The position numbers and the translations under genes are program-made. A DNA stretch of 64,000 nt. Source: Amyelois transitella. Lineage: Eukaryota > Arthropoda > Insecta > Lepidoptera > Pyralidae. The notes under the pieces are model-generated. The model ran no database searches, had not been told where the DNA came from, and worked only from the letters and a program-made list of their open reading frames with translations. The DNA lies in assembly GCF_032362555.1 (NCBI RefSeq), contig NC_083514.1, positions 4,573,001-4,637,000 on the forward strand, in the 5' to 3' direction. This document shows positions 24,801 through 39,800 of this stretch, piece by piece (within the stretch, counting starts at the first letter, position 1; every line of letters begins with the position of its first letter).

Positions 24801-27800
24801 GATTGTAAAATAATAAAATTAATCTGGACCATCTGCTGCATGGAACCTTTATATAAATTCAAAACCAACGTTCGCCCCGTAGCGGATGGAAACATGACAT
24901 ACCTACCATACATAGTATATAATATTGAAGATGATGATAAAACAAATGAAATAGAGAACAAATATTAAGAAAAACAAAAAAAAGATAAATGCGTATCAAA
25001 ATGGTTAGGTATAATCCTAGCAAAACGCGACAGAAAATACAAAAAGGCAGATCGCGTCAATCTCACTGATAACCTCAGATTATAATAATACAAACACAAT
25101 GCAATAGAAAAGAACCACGTCACAAAAATACGGCCTCTGTTGCCGAGCTGGAGCTAGAAGACATAACTAACTCTCATAATATTCTATATTAGTATCGGAA
25201 GCCATGCCGCAAGCTCACGCAGCAAGCAAAAGTAGGGCGAGCTGAAGAAAATCAACACATCAAAATCAATGCTGGAATCTGGAGGAAATACGACATGAAT
25301 CAAAATTGAGTACTGAAAAAAATTTAGGAAAAATGGAGTATTGAAATCAGTGCTAAGAATCGGAGAAGTCAGATTGGAATCAACGCTATGATCTATGATC
25401 TGGAGGAAATACTGAAAACCGATGTATTTGAACGAATGCTGCGAACTTCAGAAAACAAGACTTATTAAATCAATGCCGCGAATTTAAGAAAACACGACTT
25501 ATTGGAATCAAGGCTGTGAATTCGAGAAATCATCATGTATTGTTATTAATGCTACGAACTGATAGAGGTATTGGAGTCAATGCTGCGAACCTGAGGGTAC
25601 ACAACGTATTGATATCAAGACTACGAATTCGAGAAAAATGATGTATTGGAACTAATGCTGTAAACTGATAGAGGTCATATTGGAATCAATGCTGCGAACC
25701 TGAGGACACACAACGTATTGGTATCAAGACTACGAATTCGAGAAAAATGATGTATTGGAACTAATGCTGTAAACTGATAGAGGTCATATTGGAATCAATG
25801 CTGCGAACCTGAGGACATACAACGTATTGGTATCAAGACAACGAATTCGAGAAAAATGATATACTGGAACGTATGTTGTAAACTGATAGAAGTCATATTG
25901 GAATCAATGCTGCGAACCTGAGGACACACAACGTATTGGTATCAAGACTACGAATTCGAGAAAAATGATGTATTGGAACTAATGCTGTAAACTGATAGAG
26001 GTCATATTGGAATCAATGCTGCGAACCTGAGGACATACAACGTATTGGTATCAAGACAACGAATTCGAGAAAAGTGATGTACTGGAACGTATGTTGTAAA
26101 CTGATAGAAGTCATATTGGAATCAATGCTGCGAACGTGAGGAAACATGATATATTAGAATTAATGCTGCGAACTGATGGAGGTCATATTGGAATCAATGC
26201 TGCGAACTTGAGGACACATGACTTATTGGAATTAATGCTGCGAACTGATAGAGGTCATATTGGAATCAATGCTGCAAACCTGAGAAAACGCAACGTAGGT
26301 ATGGAAATCAAAAGATTGAATCCGAGGAAACACGATATATTGGAATCAATGCAGCGAACTGATGGAAATTATATTGGAAGCAATGCTGCAAATCTGAGGA
26401 ATCATGACGTATTGGAATCAAGACTGCGAATTCGAGAAAACATTATGTATTGGAATTAATACTGCGAACTAATAGAGGTCATTTTGTAATTAATGCTGCA
26501 AACCTGAGGACACACAACAAATTGGAATCAAGAGCATGAATTCGAGAAAACATGATGTACTAGAGTTAATACTGCGAACTGACAGATATCATATTGGAAC
26601 CGGAGGAAACAGGAGGCATTGGAGGCGAAAATGAGATCTGGAAAAATACGGTAAGAGAATATGCGGACGGCATTGAAACTAGGGCGGTGAACTAGAGGAA
26701 ATAACATCGGAATCAATGCTACTAATTGGAGAAATACGACGCATAGGGTCCAATGCTGCATCTGGAAGTGCACATACAAGAGACACGACAGAAACAACAC
26801 TACAAGCTGAATCAACACCTCAAACTGGAAGAACTCATATTGGACACAACGCGGCCAACTTGAGAGAAAGTCACAGGCAAATTTGGATGACAAGAATAAA
26901 GGCTTGAAGATGGCGCAAGAAATGACTTGGCGAGTGCAGATCTGAAACAGCCGACCGAACCGAACCACAAAAACTATCAAAACGGGGATAATATTCCTAC
27001 ATAATTTATTAAGAAGGCCTCATGAAATCCTACACTACATATTCTTCAGAATGGGCAGACATCGCGACAAATAACAAAATTCATCACAGCAGCATGAGAT
27101 TCCTACGAAATAAATGAAACTGACAAAGAACCATTAAAAGAAGAATTAGAAAATAAGAAAGAAGGAAAGACGCAACACATCAACGCTCTCCTCCGTCGCA
27201 ATACCCGTCTTCCTCAATTCCTATATTGGCTATAGGCTGTATAGTCGGTCGATTGTGGTCGACTGGTTGCGGCTGGTCGGCCTTCCTCTCCCATCCCTGA
27301 GCGTGTCACTCCCTATAAAATCTGTGCCCCCTGGTGTATCCAGCTAGACTGGGTCAGGCTTTGCTTGGCTGGGTGTGGTACCAATGTTCATGTTCATGTT
27401 CATGTTCATTTCTACAAATCTTCATACTTATATAGATTTCTGAGGTCAAAAAGTCAAATAAGTACCTACTAAGATAACATTTAATGCTCAAGTTATAGTT
27501 AAGTTAACATACATACATATGGTCACGTCTTTATCTTTTGCGGGGTAGACAGAGTCTTGAAGGGACTGAATGAGTATAATAATTTATAAGTTAAATTTAT
27601 AATTCCTTATTTATTACTTCAAATTTTATATGTGGTCCGATGAATTTAACACAAAATCTCTAAAAATAGGTTTACCCGAAATGGAAATCGAACTCTGAAT
27701 CTACAAACTTAACCTTTAGGCCATTGGATATCATGATACGTGCGTGGTGCACTTATCACATCTTTACCCAATTTTGGTTGGTGAAAACAACAGCCATGAA

Positions 27801-30800
27801 AGTTTGAGATAATCTGCGTTTCTTTTCCTTAAGTTATAAACAAGTAAAGAAACATTGGTGACTTGTCAAAAAATATTTTCAACACTTCTCAGTGTAATTT
27901 TCTTCACAGAACTTTTTGTAAGTACGTTTTTAAAACGGGGTACCGTATGTCCCATTAGCAGTGTAAACTGCTACTTAAGTACTTTATTGACTGAAATTAA
28001 ACTCATTACGTGCTTTTTCACCATGCTTTTTTATTATACTCATTAAAGATGTTAGTAAATTATGTCTCATGAAGATATAAGTTGTAATTATAAAATTAGT
28101 CCTACTTTAATAAATAGGTACAGTTAGTACAAATGCTATTTATTTAGAATTTTTCCTTGCTGTTCCTATAAGAATGCGCAAGCCCATTATACTTATCCCC
28201 TTACGCTAATTCTACGTCTAGAGAGCATGCGTGATCAATACCTATATGTACATTTAATAATATGTTAAATATTTTTCCAAACAACTTACTGGGATGATAA
28301 AAAAAAATAACATAAAAAAATTTCAGATACGTTATAAGTATAACATAACGCAGTTTTCACAGGTGGATTACATAAGGAGCGCTTATGGTCAATTGAAAAT
28401 TAACTTAAAGCATTGGTTCATAAGTTTTAAACAGAGTTGAATGCGGTTTACATAAACGTATTTTATTTAAATAAAGCTAGAATTTCTAGTATCTTATATT
28501 CGGATTAACACAAGCAATGCTTTTTTCGAAAAATTATTCCCTCGGGGGCAACTTGAACTAAAAAGCCAAATCCCGATGTCCACGCGGGCAAGCTGCGGGG
28601 ACCGCTAGTCTTCTAAAAACCTGTTTTCATTCTACGAGTAGCTGTAGTCTGGAGCTTTGCTTACGTGGGAATTTGCAAAACATTTTCTTAGGCCATACGA
28701 TCTGTATTATTAGCGACCAATTTTCAGTCTGTGCTGACATATTTTCGACTGTTGGCACGTATAGGTAAATAGGTATGTCTGTAATCTGTTACTTACTAAA
28801 TACACGCCGTTACAGCGTGAATAATAGTTTCGATATTTGCATGCGATTAACTATCGATTACTTATTTGGATTAATAAATACTCGATTGCTCCCATTGAAA
28901 ATACATATTATGAATATGTTAATATTTGTGAAATTAAAAAACAACCGCCTCCAATAGATATCCTCCTTTTTTAAAGTCAGTTCAATATCTAAACCCTTCC
29001 ACAAAATTTAACAAACACTTTCTAGAAAACCGTATCAAAATCGGTTCAGCGATACTTGAGATAATCGCGGATAAACATAAATACTTACATACGAACATAC
29101 AGTTCAAATTGAGAATCATATTTTATTTCACGTTTAAAAAAATATTTATATGTATGATTATGATCATAATGAATCAATAATGTTCACCGTGGATCAATAA
29201 AATAAAATCTGATCATGAATTGATATGTACTTAGTGGTCGGACCCCCGCCGTCTTCACTCGCTTACTGCACTGGCCAATCGAACGAAACCAGGGTTGCCT
29301 CAACTATTATTTATATATTTTTATCTGAATATATTTTAAGACCCTAAGCCGACGGCTAACGACCTTTCTGAATGTAGGTGAAGTGAATAAGATACTTCGA
29401 TTGGCTAAGATAAGTAAATATTAAGTAGAATAAACGCGGTGGAAATGAGAGTGCTTAGGACTATGATAGGTGTAAAATTGAGTGACAGGATAAGGAACAA
29501 CGTGGTAAGGGAATGTTGTGATGTGAAAGTAGATAGTGACAGGAATAGAAAAAGGAATGCATAGATGGTTTGGTCATGTAGAGATGATGAATTAAAGAAG
29601 GTTGACTAAGCAAATATACAAAGGGAGTGTGAATGGGAAATGTTGGAGTAGAAAGGCCTAGGGATGTTCTAGCTAAAGTTCAGGTTAAGAGTACCCGAAA
29701 CAGACGATCTTGCATGAAGAGAGTTATGAATGTGCATGAAGCGAAAGAAGTATGCAGGGATCGTGGCAAGTGGAAAGATGTGGTCTTTGCTCACCCCTCC
29801 GGGAAAGAGGAAGCTTCAATTATGCTTTTTTATATTCCCCTTCAATTCTATTCTATCATTTTCTTCATTTTCTCGACTTAGGTACTGTCTCAGTTTGAGA
29901 TTAATATTTGCATATCAACTCTTTTTAATAACAAAGTCAGTTTAGACTTATTACATTTTAAAGACAAGAATTTAACTACCGAAGATAAATTAGCGTTTTT
30001 AGAGGCTTTTGTAGTTACAACCCTATATGTAAAGCTTCAACTGGATGAGCGCTAAACAAGTGATGCTCTGATCGCGAACGATGTGATGCGCGCACACAGG
30101 TATCAATTATTATATTACCGGTGCACATGTATCCATGCGTGTAGTGTAGATGATGTAGTCATTCGTCGTTGCATTTGACGCGACTGCTTGCTTCTCAACG
30201 TAGGATTAAGTTAAAGATTCTGATAGTATATAGATAGTATTTTAAAACTACGTCCTATCAAAGATATATAATTACTGCCTAATTGAAATCGGTGATTTTC
30301 AGTGGATCGGTGGTTTCTTTTTGGCAATAGGCTAACAACTCTCTCTACTTCACTACTCTCTACAATAAAGAACTTAAATTAAATTAACGTGGCCCTTTCA
30401 AGACTGCTGGCTCTGTCTACTCCATATGGAGTAAAGACGAGATATATGTATGTATTTAATTTAATCTAGCTAGTGAAGCAATTCAAAACATTGAAATATT
30501 ACATACCGTATCAAAAAGAATAATAACATATCAAAAAGAAAAAGGAAAAGACATGCCACGCGTTGATGTCTTTTGCTTTGTAGAAAATAAAATATTTTTC
30601 ACTTCAAAATAAGATATATAGATTATTGAAACTTTACAAAAGTTATATATGTTAGTACATATATCAATATATAGTAAATCTTTTGCTTTCATAGAATCAA
30701 AAATCAATAAAAATATAAAACAAATTACACAGATTAAGTTAGACTTTATGCTCGGTCACATTTGCATATTGTATGATTGGTTTAAAGAGAGAAGCCCAGT

Positions 30801-33800
30801 GCTGCAGCGTGCAGCAGCTCATATATAATATTAGATAGGTTCTCCAGCAAAGGTTGCGGAGATCAGACGGAACCCCAGTATCTGAGTCATAGAAGGACTT
30901 CAGTCTGCTCAACAGAGAAGATGCCAGGAGGAATAATGCCATCAACTAAAATCTCACGTTATCCTCCATATATAGCTACTTTCCATCTCATTATCACACG
31001 TTCAACATTTGAGGTAGATAGTAGGTACGTAATGAACACCAAACGGTTGTCGTTACCCAAGTTGGTAATGTTATCATTTTATGGTAATGCAGGTACCTAC
31101 TTTCTCGAAAACCGTTATATTACAAGTGAAATTTCAAAATAATGATTTGGTTTTTGCATACTTAATTGATTTTAGCTCGGTATGATAGCCATATCGGTGG
31201 CACACTAAAGTGAGCAAGCAATATAAATATTGATTTTATTATACGAAATCGTTTTATCATCGTAATAATTAATCACTTCTTCGTGGATATAAATTATTGC
31301 CTTAAACATTACCTTTGCAGTGATTTTTAAACCGATTTACTAAGTTGATGTACAAAATGCAAAAAATATAATTTGTATTTTAAAGTAAAAGTGATTGTAA
31401 AATTAATTCTCCAAATAACATGTGCTAGTAACCGCATTCTGAAAAAAATTATTATGATTGTAGAAGTTATTGTTTTAGTTTTATAAACCATGTAACTAGA
31501 TATGTATACAAATTTTCAAATGCTTTGGTCTCTGGTATCAGTTGATCGGGCCTCGTTCAATAAGATGGCGAAATCATTTGATGGAAAAGTAATTAGAAAA
31601 ACAAATCAGTTAGTGTTATTTGGGAATCCAACTTTATAACTAAAAGGTTTAAATAATCGTAACCTAGCCTTTTAATACGTCTCAACGTTTGTGCGAAATG
31701 TTATATTTATTTTATTATACTTACTTTAAAACATGCTTCCGTCAGTATCTCAGTTTTCATCAAGCGATGTCATCTCTTCCGCGGAGCCCTAACTGCTTGG
31801 TTATTAAGTGAGCCGCTGGGAACAGCCGCCGTGGGAGCCCCGGGAGAACCGCAACTGATCATAGAATTACATTTAATCATATTATATTATTTCTTTTTAT
31901 AGTAAGTGTCCGTCCTTAGTTAAATAAAACTGTGGTTTTCTATTTATATAGCAGCTGAAACAAAGTTCTGAATGTTACGAATTTTCAAGATTAATATTTA
32001 TTATTATAAATAATTATTTTAAATATCTGCAACAGTTCTATTCTAGTTTTAGACTAACCAGCATTGTTTCTTAATTAATTTAATTACCAGAGAGACTGTT
32101 AGCTCTGTCTACCCCATAAGCGATAAAGAAGTGATTATATGCATGTGTATTAATAACATCAACAACCAAGTAAACTCGTACCTTATTCGGATATCTGAGC
32201 ACTTTAAAAAGTAAAGTGAATAGCACGAAAGTGCAACTTAAAGCGTAAAGCTACAAATTACGAGTAACTTAAACACGTTTTTAATAATCAACATAATGCA
32301 TGAGCATTAATAGATAGAGCCAGGAAGAAACAATGCAATGTCTGATGATCATCGTTATATGAGACAGGCTATCAAATATACAATATAAAGTTTACAATAA
32401 GTTTATATTGTATATTTCCCTTATTTCATTGCCCACCGCATTTTGGTTTTCGAAATGCCTGTTCAACCAAATAAAATATAACTAAACCTACTTATGTGCT
32501 TATTGTTAGTGAGCGAAGTAATATTAGTACTTAAATTAACAAGTCCCATTTTATATGGTCTTAAGACTTAACTTATTACTTATAAGAAATTTTGGAAATC
32601 ATGTCATTTTCAATAAGGTCGCTTATACATTAGTTTTGAGAGTCGGTTCGCTGACCCAGTTCAAAGAAAGTGATCCTATTGAAATGATAGCTACCATAAA
32701 ACCGCCATTCACTTGGGCACGACCAATTCTTTCCCGAGCTCTTCACGCCCAATAACCAGAGTAACACCGTTTTTATAAACCGTTTTATCCGAACATCAAT
32801 TTGCATACGAGCATCAGAGGCAGATTAACAAATAGTTAAGGCACTAGACGGTTTTATATAAGTTTTTAAGTACCGATTTCTGACGTTCTTACGTCAAAAA
32901 AATTATTTTAGGTTACAACCAACGGCTTCATGAGGAGGAGATTACATTGCTGCTCCCCCGAAGATGCTAGCTAACAACTTCAGTTGTATGTAGATATTAA
33001 ACTAAAGTTAATTAAAAATAACAATTTTCATAGAGAAAATCGGATCTGAAACGGTAAAATGCCAGAACAATTGAAATTAAGTTTTCAGCCCGAATTATTT
33101 ATTACGATCGGGGCAAGTTGTGAATGTGTGAAGAACTCCCGCGTTCATGAGTCAGTCTTTGATAACGGTAGAACAAAGAATCGCAAAGAAGTTAACAATT
33201 TTAGAAATGGAATTTACCGCCAATTAGTTGGTAGGTTTTTGCCACACAGTAAAAATCATGCGGCTTTTATCACCCGTCAATTGCCCACATATAAGATAAA
33301 AGCTATATCTCAATAATGTTAGTTTAAACTATGTCATCAGATTGAGTATAAGCAAATTCTTAGGTATAAGTAAGTACCTATGACTTTTATAAATTGATCT
33401 CAATTCTATCATTATCCCAAATAGCTGAATGTGGCCATTCAGTCTTTTCAAAACCGTTGGCTCTGTCTAACCCGCAAGAGACATAGACGTGACCATATGA
33501 ATGTAGTATATATGTATGACTTTTATAAATATGTACAAGTATAGGTATTATTTTAACTCAGAGAAAGATATGATTCCCAAGAAATTAGCAAAATCTTTTT
33601 GCGCATGCAAATACTAGAATACACAATAAAATACCTATGCTATTTAGATATGACTACAGCATTTAATAGAAAGCGACAGTTGATACTGCTATCGTGACCA
33701 GTGAAGTTTCTCTGATCTCTATACGACACCACAAAGTTAACTCTAAAACCACAATTAGAGATAACAATTCGAACGATTATTCTTTCTTCCTCCTGGCTTT

Positions 33801-36800
33801 AGTTACGGAGCTGGAGAGGAACACACTGGATTGAGTGAGTCGGGTTTTTACACAAAGCGACTCCCATTTGACCTCCGCGACCTTCGTAGGTAATCCTAAC
33901 CCATATTGGATCGATCATGTTTACCCAACCAGTTGCATGAATGTGAAGATTCACTCACGATGTTTTCCCTCACCTTACATGGCCTAGGTGGGAATTGAAC
34001 CAGTGCCTTTTTTACGTATCACGCATTTTAACCGGGCACCTTACCGATTCGGCCAGCGAAGCTCTAATTCGAACGATTATTGTAAACTAAGATAACCAAG
34101 AGTAAAGGTTCTCTCTGACAAAACCCTGTAAAAACAAAGAGCCTGTGCTAAATTGAAGCCAGGATCTTCGAGTCTAGCGTTTTAATTACTACTTTACGAA
34201 GATCGCCACTGAAAAAATAATTATTCTATGATGAGCGACAACTTGTCATACCCATGTAGGAAACATGTAAACGATCTTGATGAATTATCTACTAAAAAGA
34301 CGTTTCGTCCGCTTGTTTAAGGCCTAACCTAAAAGCATTCCCTAGTACTTGTTATCAGCATGCAGCGTGCTATACAACAAGGCAGTTGAACTGTGATTAT
34401 GTATGACCCTTGCTCTATGTTTATGGAGCGTACCTACACCTATATAATAATAATAATAATGCAACGACTTCTGTGGTATACTAACTACATATTTCTACTT
34501 TGTGTTTCCATATAATTGTTTGCGGTTTTTCTGAATGAGCCCTGAATTGGACTCAAGGCTTAGAATATGCTTTTGGAGGCATCATTTTTGAATTATCTGA
34601 ATTATGTCTTTCCGAAGAAGAAACCTGAACACTGCTAACATACTCCTGAATCATGGTTACAATAGACATAAGTAATTAAATGCCTTAATATGCATTGAGC
34701 AGGTAGCCTTACGCTATTTTCTCTTATCGTAAGAACATCGGTTGGCATTTATAAACTATGAGTCATAGTATGCCAGGTGTACGGTTTACTGGCTGCATGT
34801 CCAACTGTCCTATTGTCCTAAAACGCTCATTGACGTGGCCACGTGGCCAGTGGAGTCTATAAATTCCTCGATCCCAAAATGAATCATCTTTTGCATACCA
34901 TCACGATCTATTGTACGTTATTTTCTTCCATTTTGCTCATACAAAAACAATAGAAACGCCATAAATTAGATTCCATGTTTTTTTTTTTAATTTCTCTCTA
35001 TAAATAAATCGACTAACTTTCAACAAGTTAGCCGCGCTCACGTTCACAGACAAATGATGTGGTATGGTTCGCTTCATTTATGACCGCAGCCATTCTTTTA
35101 ACCTCATGACTTCGGGTCACTTTGACGAGAAACGAGAGTAATTTTCATGACTGCGCAATTACTTTTATTGTTTTTTAGAATTCGTTTATAGTTTCTAATT
35201 ATTTCTTGGAAAACATCTCTCACTTTTCAAAGAGTATGACTCAGTTATTTTCTGTAACTTTTCTTAAAAAAAGTCAATATGGAGGTTAGGTATACCTACG
35301 CACAGTTAAATGGTCTGTGGGTATAAGTAACTTACTTGTTGGGGAATGATTTACCAAAAAAATTAGGCGGACTTATTCCTAAAATACTAAACTACTACTA
35401 AATATATAAGGACAGTTAAAATTACAAAACATTGTGAGAAAAAGGTGCACAGCGGAGGTCAAATGGAAGTAGCTTCGTTTGAAAACCTGACTCACCCAAT
35501 CCAAGATGCATGGTCAAAGGCATACCTACCCCGGGCTCCTCTGCAGAGTGATGAGGATGCAACAGGGACTAAAGCTAGGAGGAAGAAGAAGTAAATTACA
35601 ATAGTACAAAATATTTTAGGGATAGATTAATTGATAAGATACTGAAAAAGCCCTTAAGTAGATAATAAAAAGACAAAAATTCTTAAGGGACGTAAGGTAT
35701 TTTATCTGTTTATGTTTATTTTTAATAATTCATGGATCATTTAGAGAAAAAATATTTCGACGCGTAGGCATTGTAACTAATGGTACACCGAAATATAAAC
35801 GAATATTTAACAATTTTTCTTTCCCGCCAAAGTTTTACGTATGTACAATCAATTGAGATAATAAGATCCTGAGTTTCTATATGCCACCGTAAGCCTGACC
35901 GAATGCCCGCATTTTATATCATCAGATAAATGTCAGATACAAAATCTCTTTGCTCTTTGCAATGCAAACCTGCGCTCGCGCCGGCGCATGCGCTAGTCAT
36001 CTAGCAACCGTGTTTATCGCCTGCAAAACTTTCACTCTGACGCAGGATCCCGTTAATATCTTCCTGGACTCTATTCAATAATTTATACATTTAATTAACT
36101 TTTATTATTGCAGCAATTATTCGGTGGAATTGAAAATGCCACTTACACACTTGAAAAGTAGTATTGAGATGGTAATTAACTAAATAGCAGTTAAAATGCG
36201 ATTGCGAATTTTTGGTTTATTTTTCGATAGTGTAGTGCATAGAATACGGATTAATATAAGTCTATAGAAGTGGTTATTGTGACATGTTTTATATTGCACA
36301 GATTTCTATGTTGTGGTAAGAAACACATACAAGTACGTACGCAAATTATGGCTGAAAGACGAGCTCCGACCAAATTATACCGGCAGCGGCAGAGTCAGTA
36401 AATCGTGACAATTTGGTAAATCGTAATAAATGCCATCATTATTATAGGTCAAAACGTTTGCCCTACAACGTAGAGAACAAAACCCAATCTTAGAATCAAC
36501 GAATACCTATACATATCTATTAGAAAAATACATGACATGCAAAAAAACCTTATAAACTTATTCTGAACGTTCTTTTGTTCTTAAAAAAACATCTACGAAG
36601 GTTACCTATGTAGGTATACGGAACCAAATATAATATTTAAATAAAAGCAATTCAATTACCGTTTGCAAAATATATTGCAAACCGTTTGCAAAATATTTAC
36701 ATTACTTCAGAAAGATCACTTTATTCCCACAGTTTGTATTCTAGTTGAATAAGTAAACATTATAGATTGTACTATTTTCTCGCGAAGAGAAATTCAATGG

Positions 36801-39800
36801 TCTCCATCGACTGCCCGACTTGAGGTCAGAACTTGTAACACATTCATTAGATTCACACTCCCCAAGATTTCATGTGTCCACAAGGCATTTTTTATAATTT
36901 CAGCATTTTCTACAAAATATAAAAAGAAGATGTAGTTACAGGAATAGAAAAGGGTATGTTGAGATTAAAGTTAGAGTTGAGTCTCTGCCTACCCCTCCGG
37001 GAAAGAGGCGTGATTTTATGTATGTATGTATGTATAAATTGCCAGTCTTTCTGGTTCTCTATTTTCTACCAATTTTTTTTAAAATAATACCGTTATTCTT
37101 CAGAAACCGTTATAGAAATCAATTTTAATGATTAAATCTATTTCACTAATTAAAGTTCACAATTACTTAAAATTATTTTGTTTTTTAATTCCTTTAAATT
37201 GATTTAAAACTACAAATAATACACTACGAACTTTAACATGTTAATAATCGATAAACGTGATGTGAACTGCCTTCCGTTTGTTTTCAGTATTTAGTACAAA
37301 TACTTTTTATCAGCCCGTGTCACACTATCACATCATTGTTACCGTGAACAATCGATACCTATATCACCTACATTAAAATGGAACAACGCAAGAAAGATGA
37401 AATACGATCATCAAAGCTAATTTTATTATCAGCCAAGGTATATTATGTAGGAGGAGATTGGTACCTATAGTACTAGCTTTCTTGGCAGTTAAGTTTAATA
37501 GTGAACCGAGTGGCTAATATTTCAGACAGTAAACTTAGTTATCGAGCATCTTAAGCACTAGAACGCCACAGAAACCCAATTCCGCTCGGACGGTAACCCA
37601 CATTGGCATTGTGAAAGACCCTATGTACATACATATATAACAATAGATTGAACAGAATTAATTACTTGAATGTTAATTACAGCATTTTCCTTCCTCCTTC
37701 AATTTGAATGCTTTTTGTTACAGATCCGGACGGCGTTCGCACAAGATTACGATGGTTAGTATCTAAATGTCTTTAAACAACACTATCAGCTGTTGAATCA
37801 GGAAGATGCTTTGCTTTATCATTGTCTTTAGGATCTTGAGTTATGTTTGCTATGTATATGTATGGCTGTTCAGCTTTTGTGTGAGAGCGACACGTCTTGG
37901 TAAAGAAGTAATTAATTATAATGCAATATGTATGTAGGTAAACCCAGATTTCTGAATTAAAATAAATAAACTTTAAGTATTTCTCTGTTTAGTAGAAAAA
38001 GATCCACACAGAAATTAAATAATATTTATTTTTAAACGTTTCTTAAATTACAAATGAAGGCACATATTCATATGTAACTACTTAGATGAAACCACACACA
38101 GATTTGGATAACTCAATTCTATGAGACGCCTCAGGCAAGTTTTTAATTTAAAACATTGTATTCCAGTCACGGATATCCAGTGCACATTCGCAAGTACAGG
38201 CACCGGTCTTCGAGACTCCGTTACAGCTTTACTCCGAAAGCCTGAAGGCTTCCGAGGGGCGCCTCTCTTCGCCGACGACCGGGTCACCGATCCCCTGGTA
38301 GACCCCATCTGCCAGATCAGGCCCGAGCCAGAAGACCCTACGGGCCTTCTCTACAGACTCCGCATCACCGACTTCACAAGATGCGGTGTTCTCAAACGGA
38401 ACGTGAGTTACGATGACACCGCTCATCTTGTCAGTTTAATGACTACCATACGCGGTTGATGACTTGAGACGACAAAGTGGGTTAACGATATTGAATAGAT
38501 GTATCGCACGACACTTATTTTACCAGTATCACAACAATTACTTTACGTAGTAAATCAATCAATACGTGTTCTGTCTCGTAGCTGCTTTATATTAAGTGAG
38601 CCTTTCATATAGATTAATTAATATTGAAAATGAATTAAATTTTACTCAATTTCTTATTTTCTGTAATCTGTATCTCTCATTATCTTAAATTCTGTATCGC
38701 GTTACAAATTATTTCATTCATCCTTTAGGCGAACTGTAAATTTTCATTATTCGATTTTAACTACGTAAAGTAACCATTTCTTCTGATCTAAGGTTACATA
38801 TTTACTGTTGCCACGAAATTTACAGGAAACAAAGGTTAAAAAAGATCGTTACGCCAGGTAATTTCCGTGGTTAAACTGTAATGTTTGTAATAAATAGCGT
38901 GTTGACATCACACGAGTTTCTTACTCTTCTAGAAACTAAGTCCGGAGTTACGCCTTGTACATTCGTGGTAATGACCGTAAGCGACTATATTATTACTAAA
39001 TATATGTAGGTGGGTACATACCCAAAAATTCAGGTAAGATCAATAGTATCCCAAACCGATGAGAGAAAGTAAAATCAAGAGGAAAAGTGTGCAGGGACCA
39101 TCTCGCTAGAAAGATTTAGTCCTCACCTAAACCCCCGAGGGTTAGAGAAGAAGAGAAAGACGTGATTAAAAAATTGCAAATTTAAGGGTCCAATATTTCT
39201 ATAGGCTTCTATTAAAAATGTAAAAACAAATGCAAACAATTGGGTTGTACGAAGATACTAGTATTGTTTTGGAGCCCTGTGGTGGTGTGCCTTCAAGTGT
39301 AACACTAGATGTTTTGTCACTGTCGGGATAATAACTCGTTCCGTTACTAACAGTACGAGGTGTAGTGGCCTACAGAGGCCACAACGAGGCACTTACTCTG
39401 ATACCTTACTATATTATTAAACAGCAACCGCCGAGACCGGTACGGAATCGAGGTGAAGAGAAACTAAAACTAGCATTTGTGTAGATATAGGGTTGTATGT
39501 ATCGAGCGTCAATGTGATGCACAGGTTCAAATCCTAGACCATGGCTTCCTATCAATTACTGTTTTCTGAGTTGTGTTTAATTTATAACCAATGCTCTGAT
39601 ACTGAGGGAACACAACGTGAGCCTATACAGGTTCTTCCTTACTAAGAGAATTAAGAATTAGTAAGAGCCAACAATTTTTTAAAATTCTGAAAGGCAGCGC
39701 TCAGCTGTATGACTTAATGATGGAATTGAGATTTAAATAGTGACAGGTTATGTCTCATCTTTCCTTTCTCTCTCTGACTCTGAAGTTAACCTAAACAAAA

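Larger units (their letters stand above)
21881..37723. other. First intron of the ZP-domain gene (proposed)
   Basis: 15.8 kb without recognised exons. It holds the 3.5-kb insertion, LINE and SINE fragments and the GC island listed separately. A TGACA triplet cluster at 23458-23485 might mark another promoter. Confidence 0.5.

Noticed and set aside
26136..26459. 107-codon repetitive frame (NAANLR, ELMLRTD repeats)
   Set aside because: It is made of the tandem repeat. The 109-base period is not a multiple of three, so the frame cannot persist through the array.
37378..37437. Alternative first coding exon for the ZP gene (MEQRKKDEIRSS...)
   Set aside because: In frame and with a donor, but it makes a poor signal peptide. 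The exon at 21839 is a better fit.
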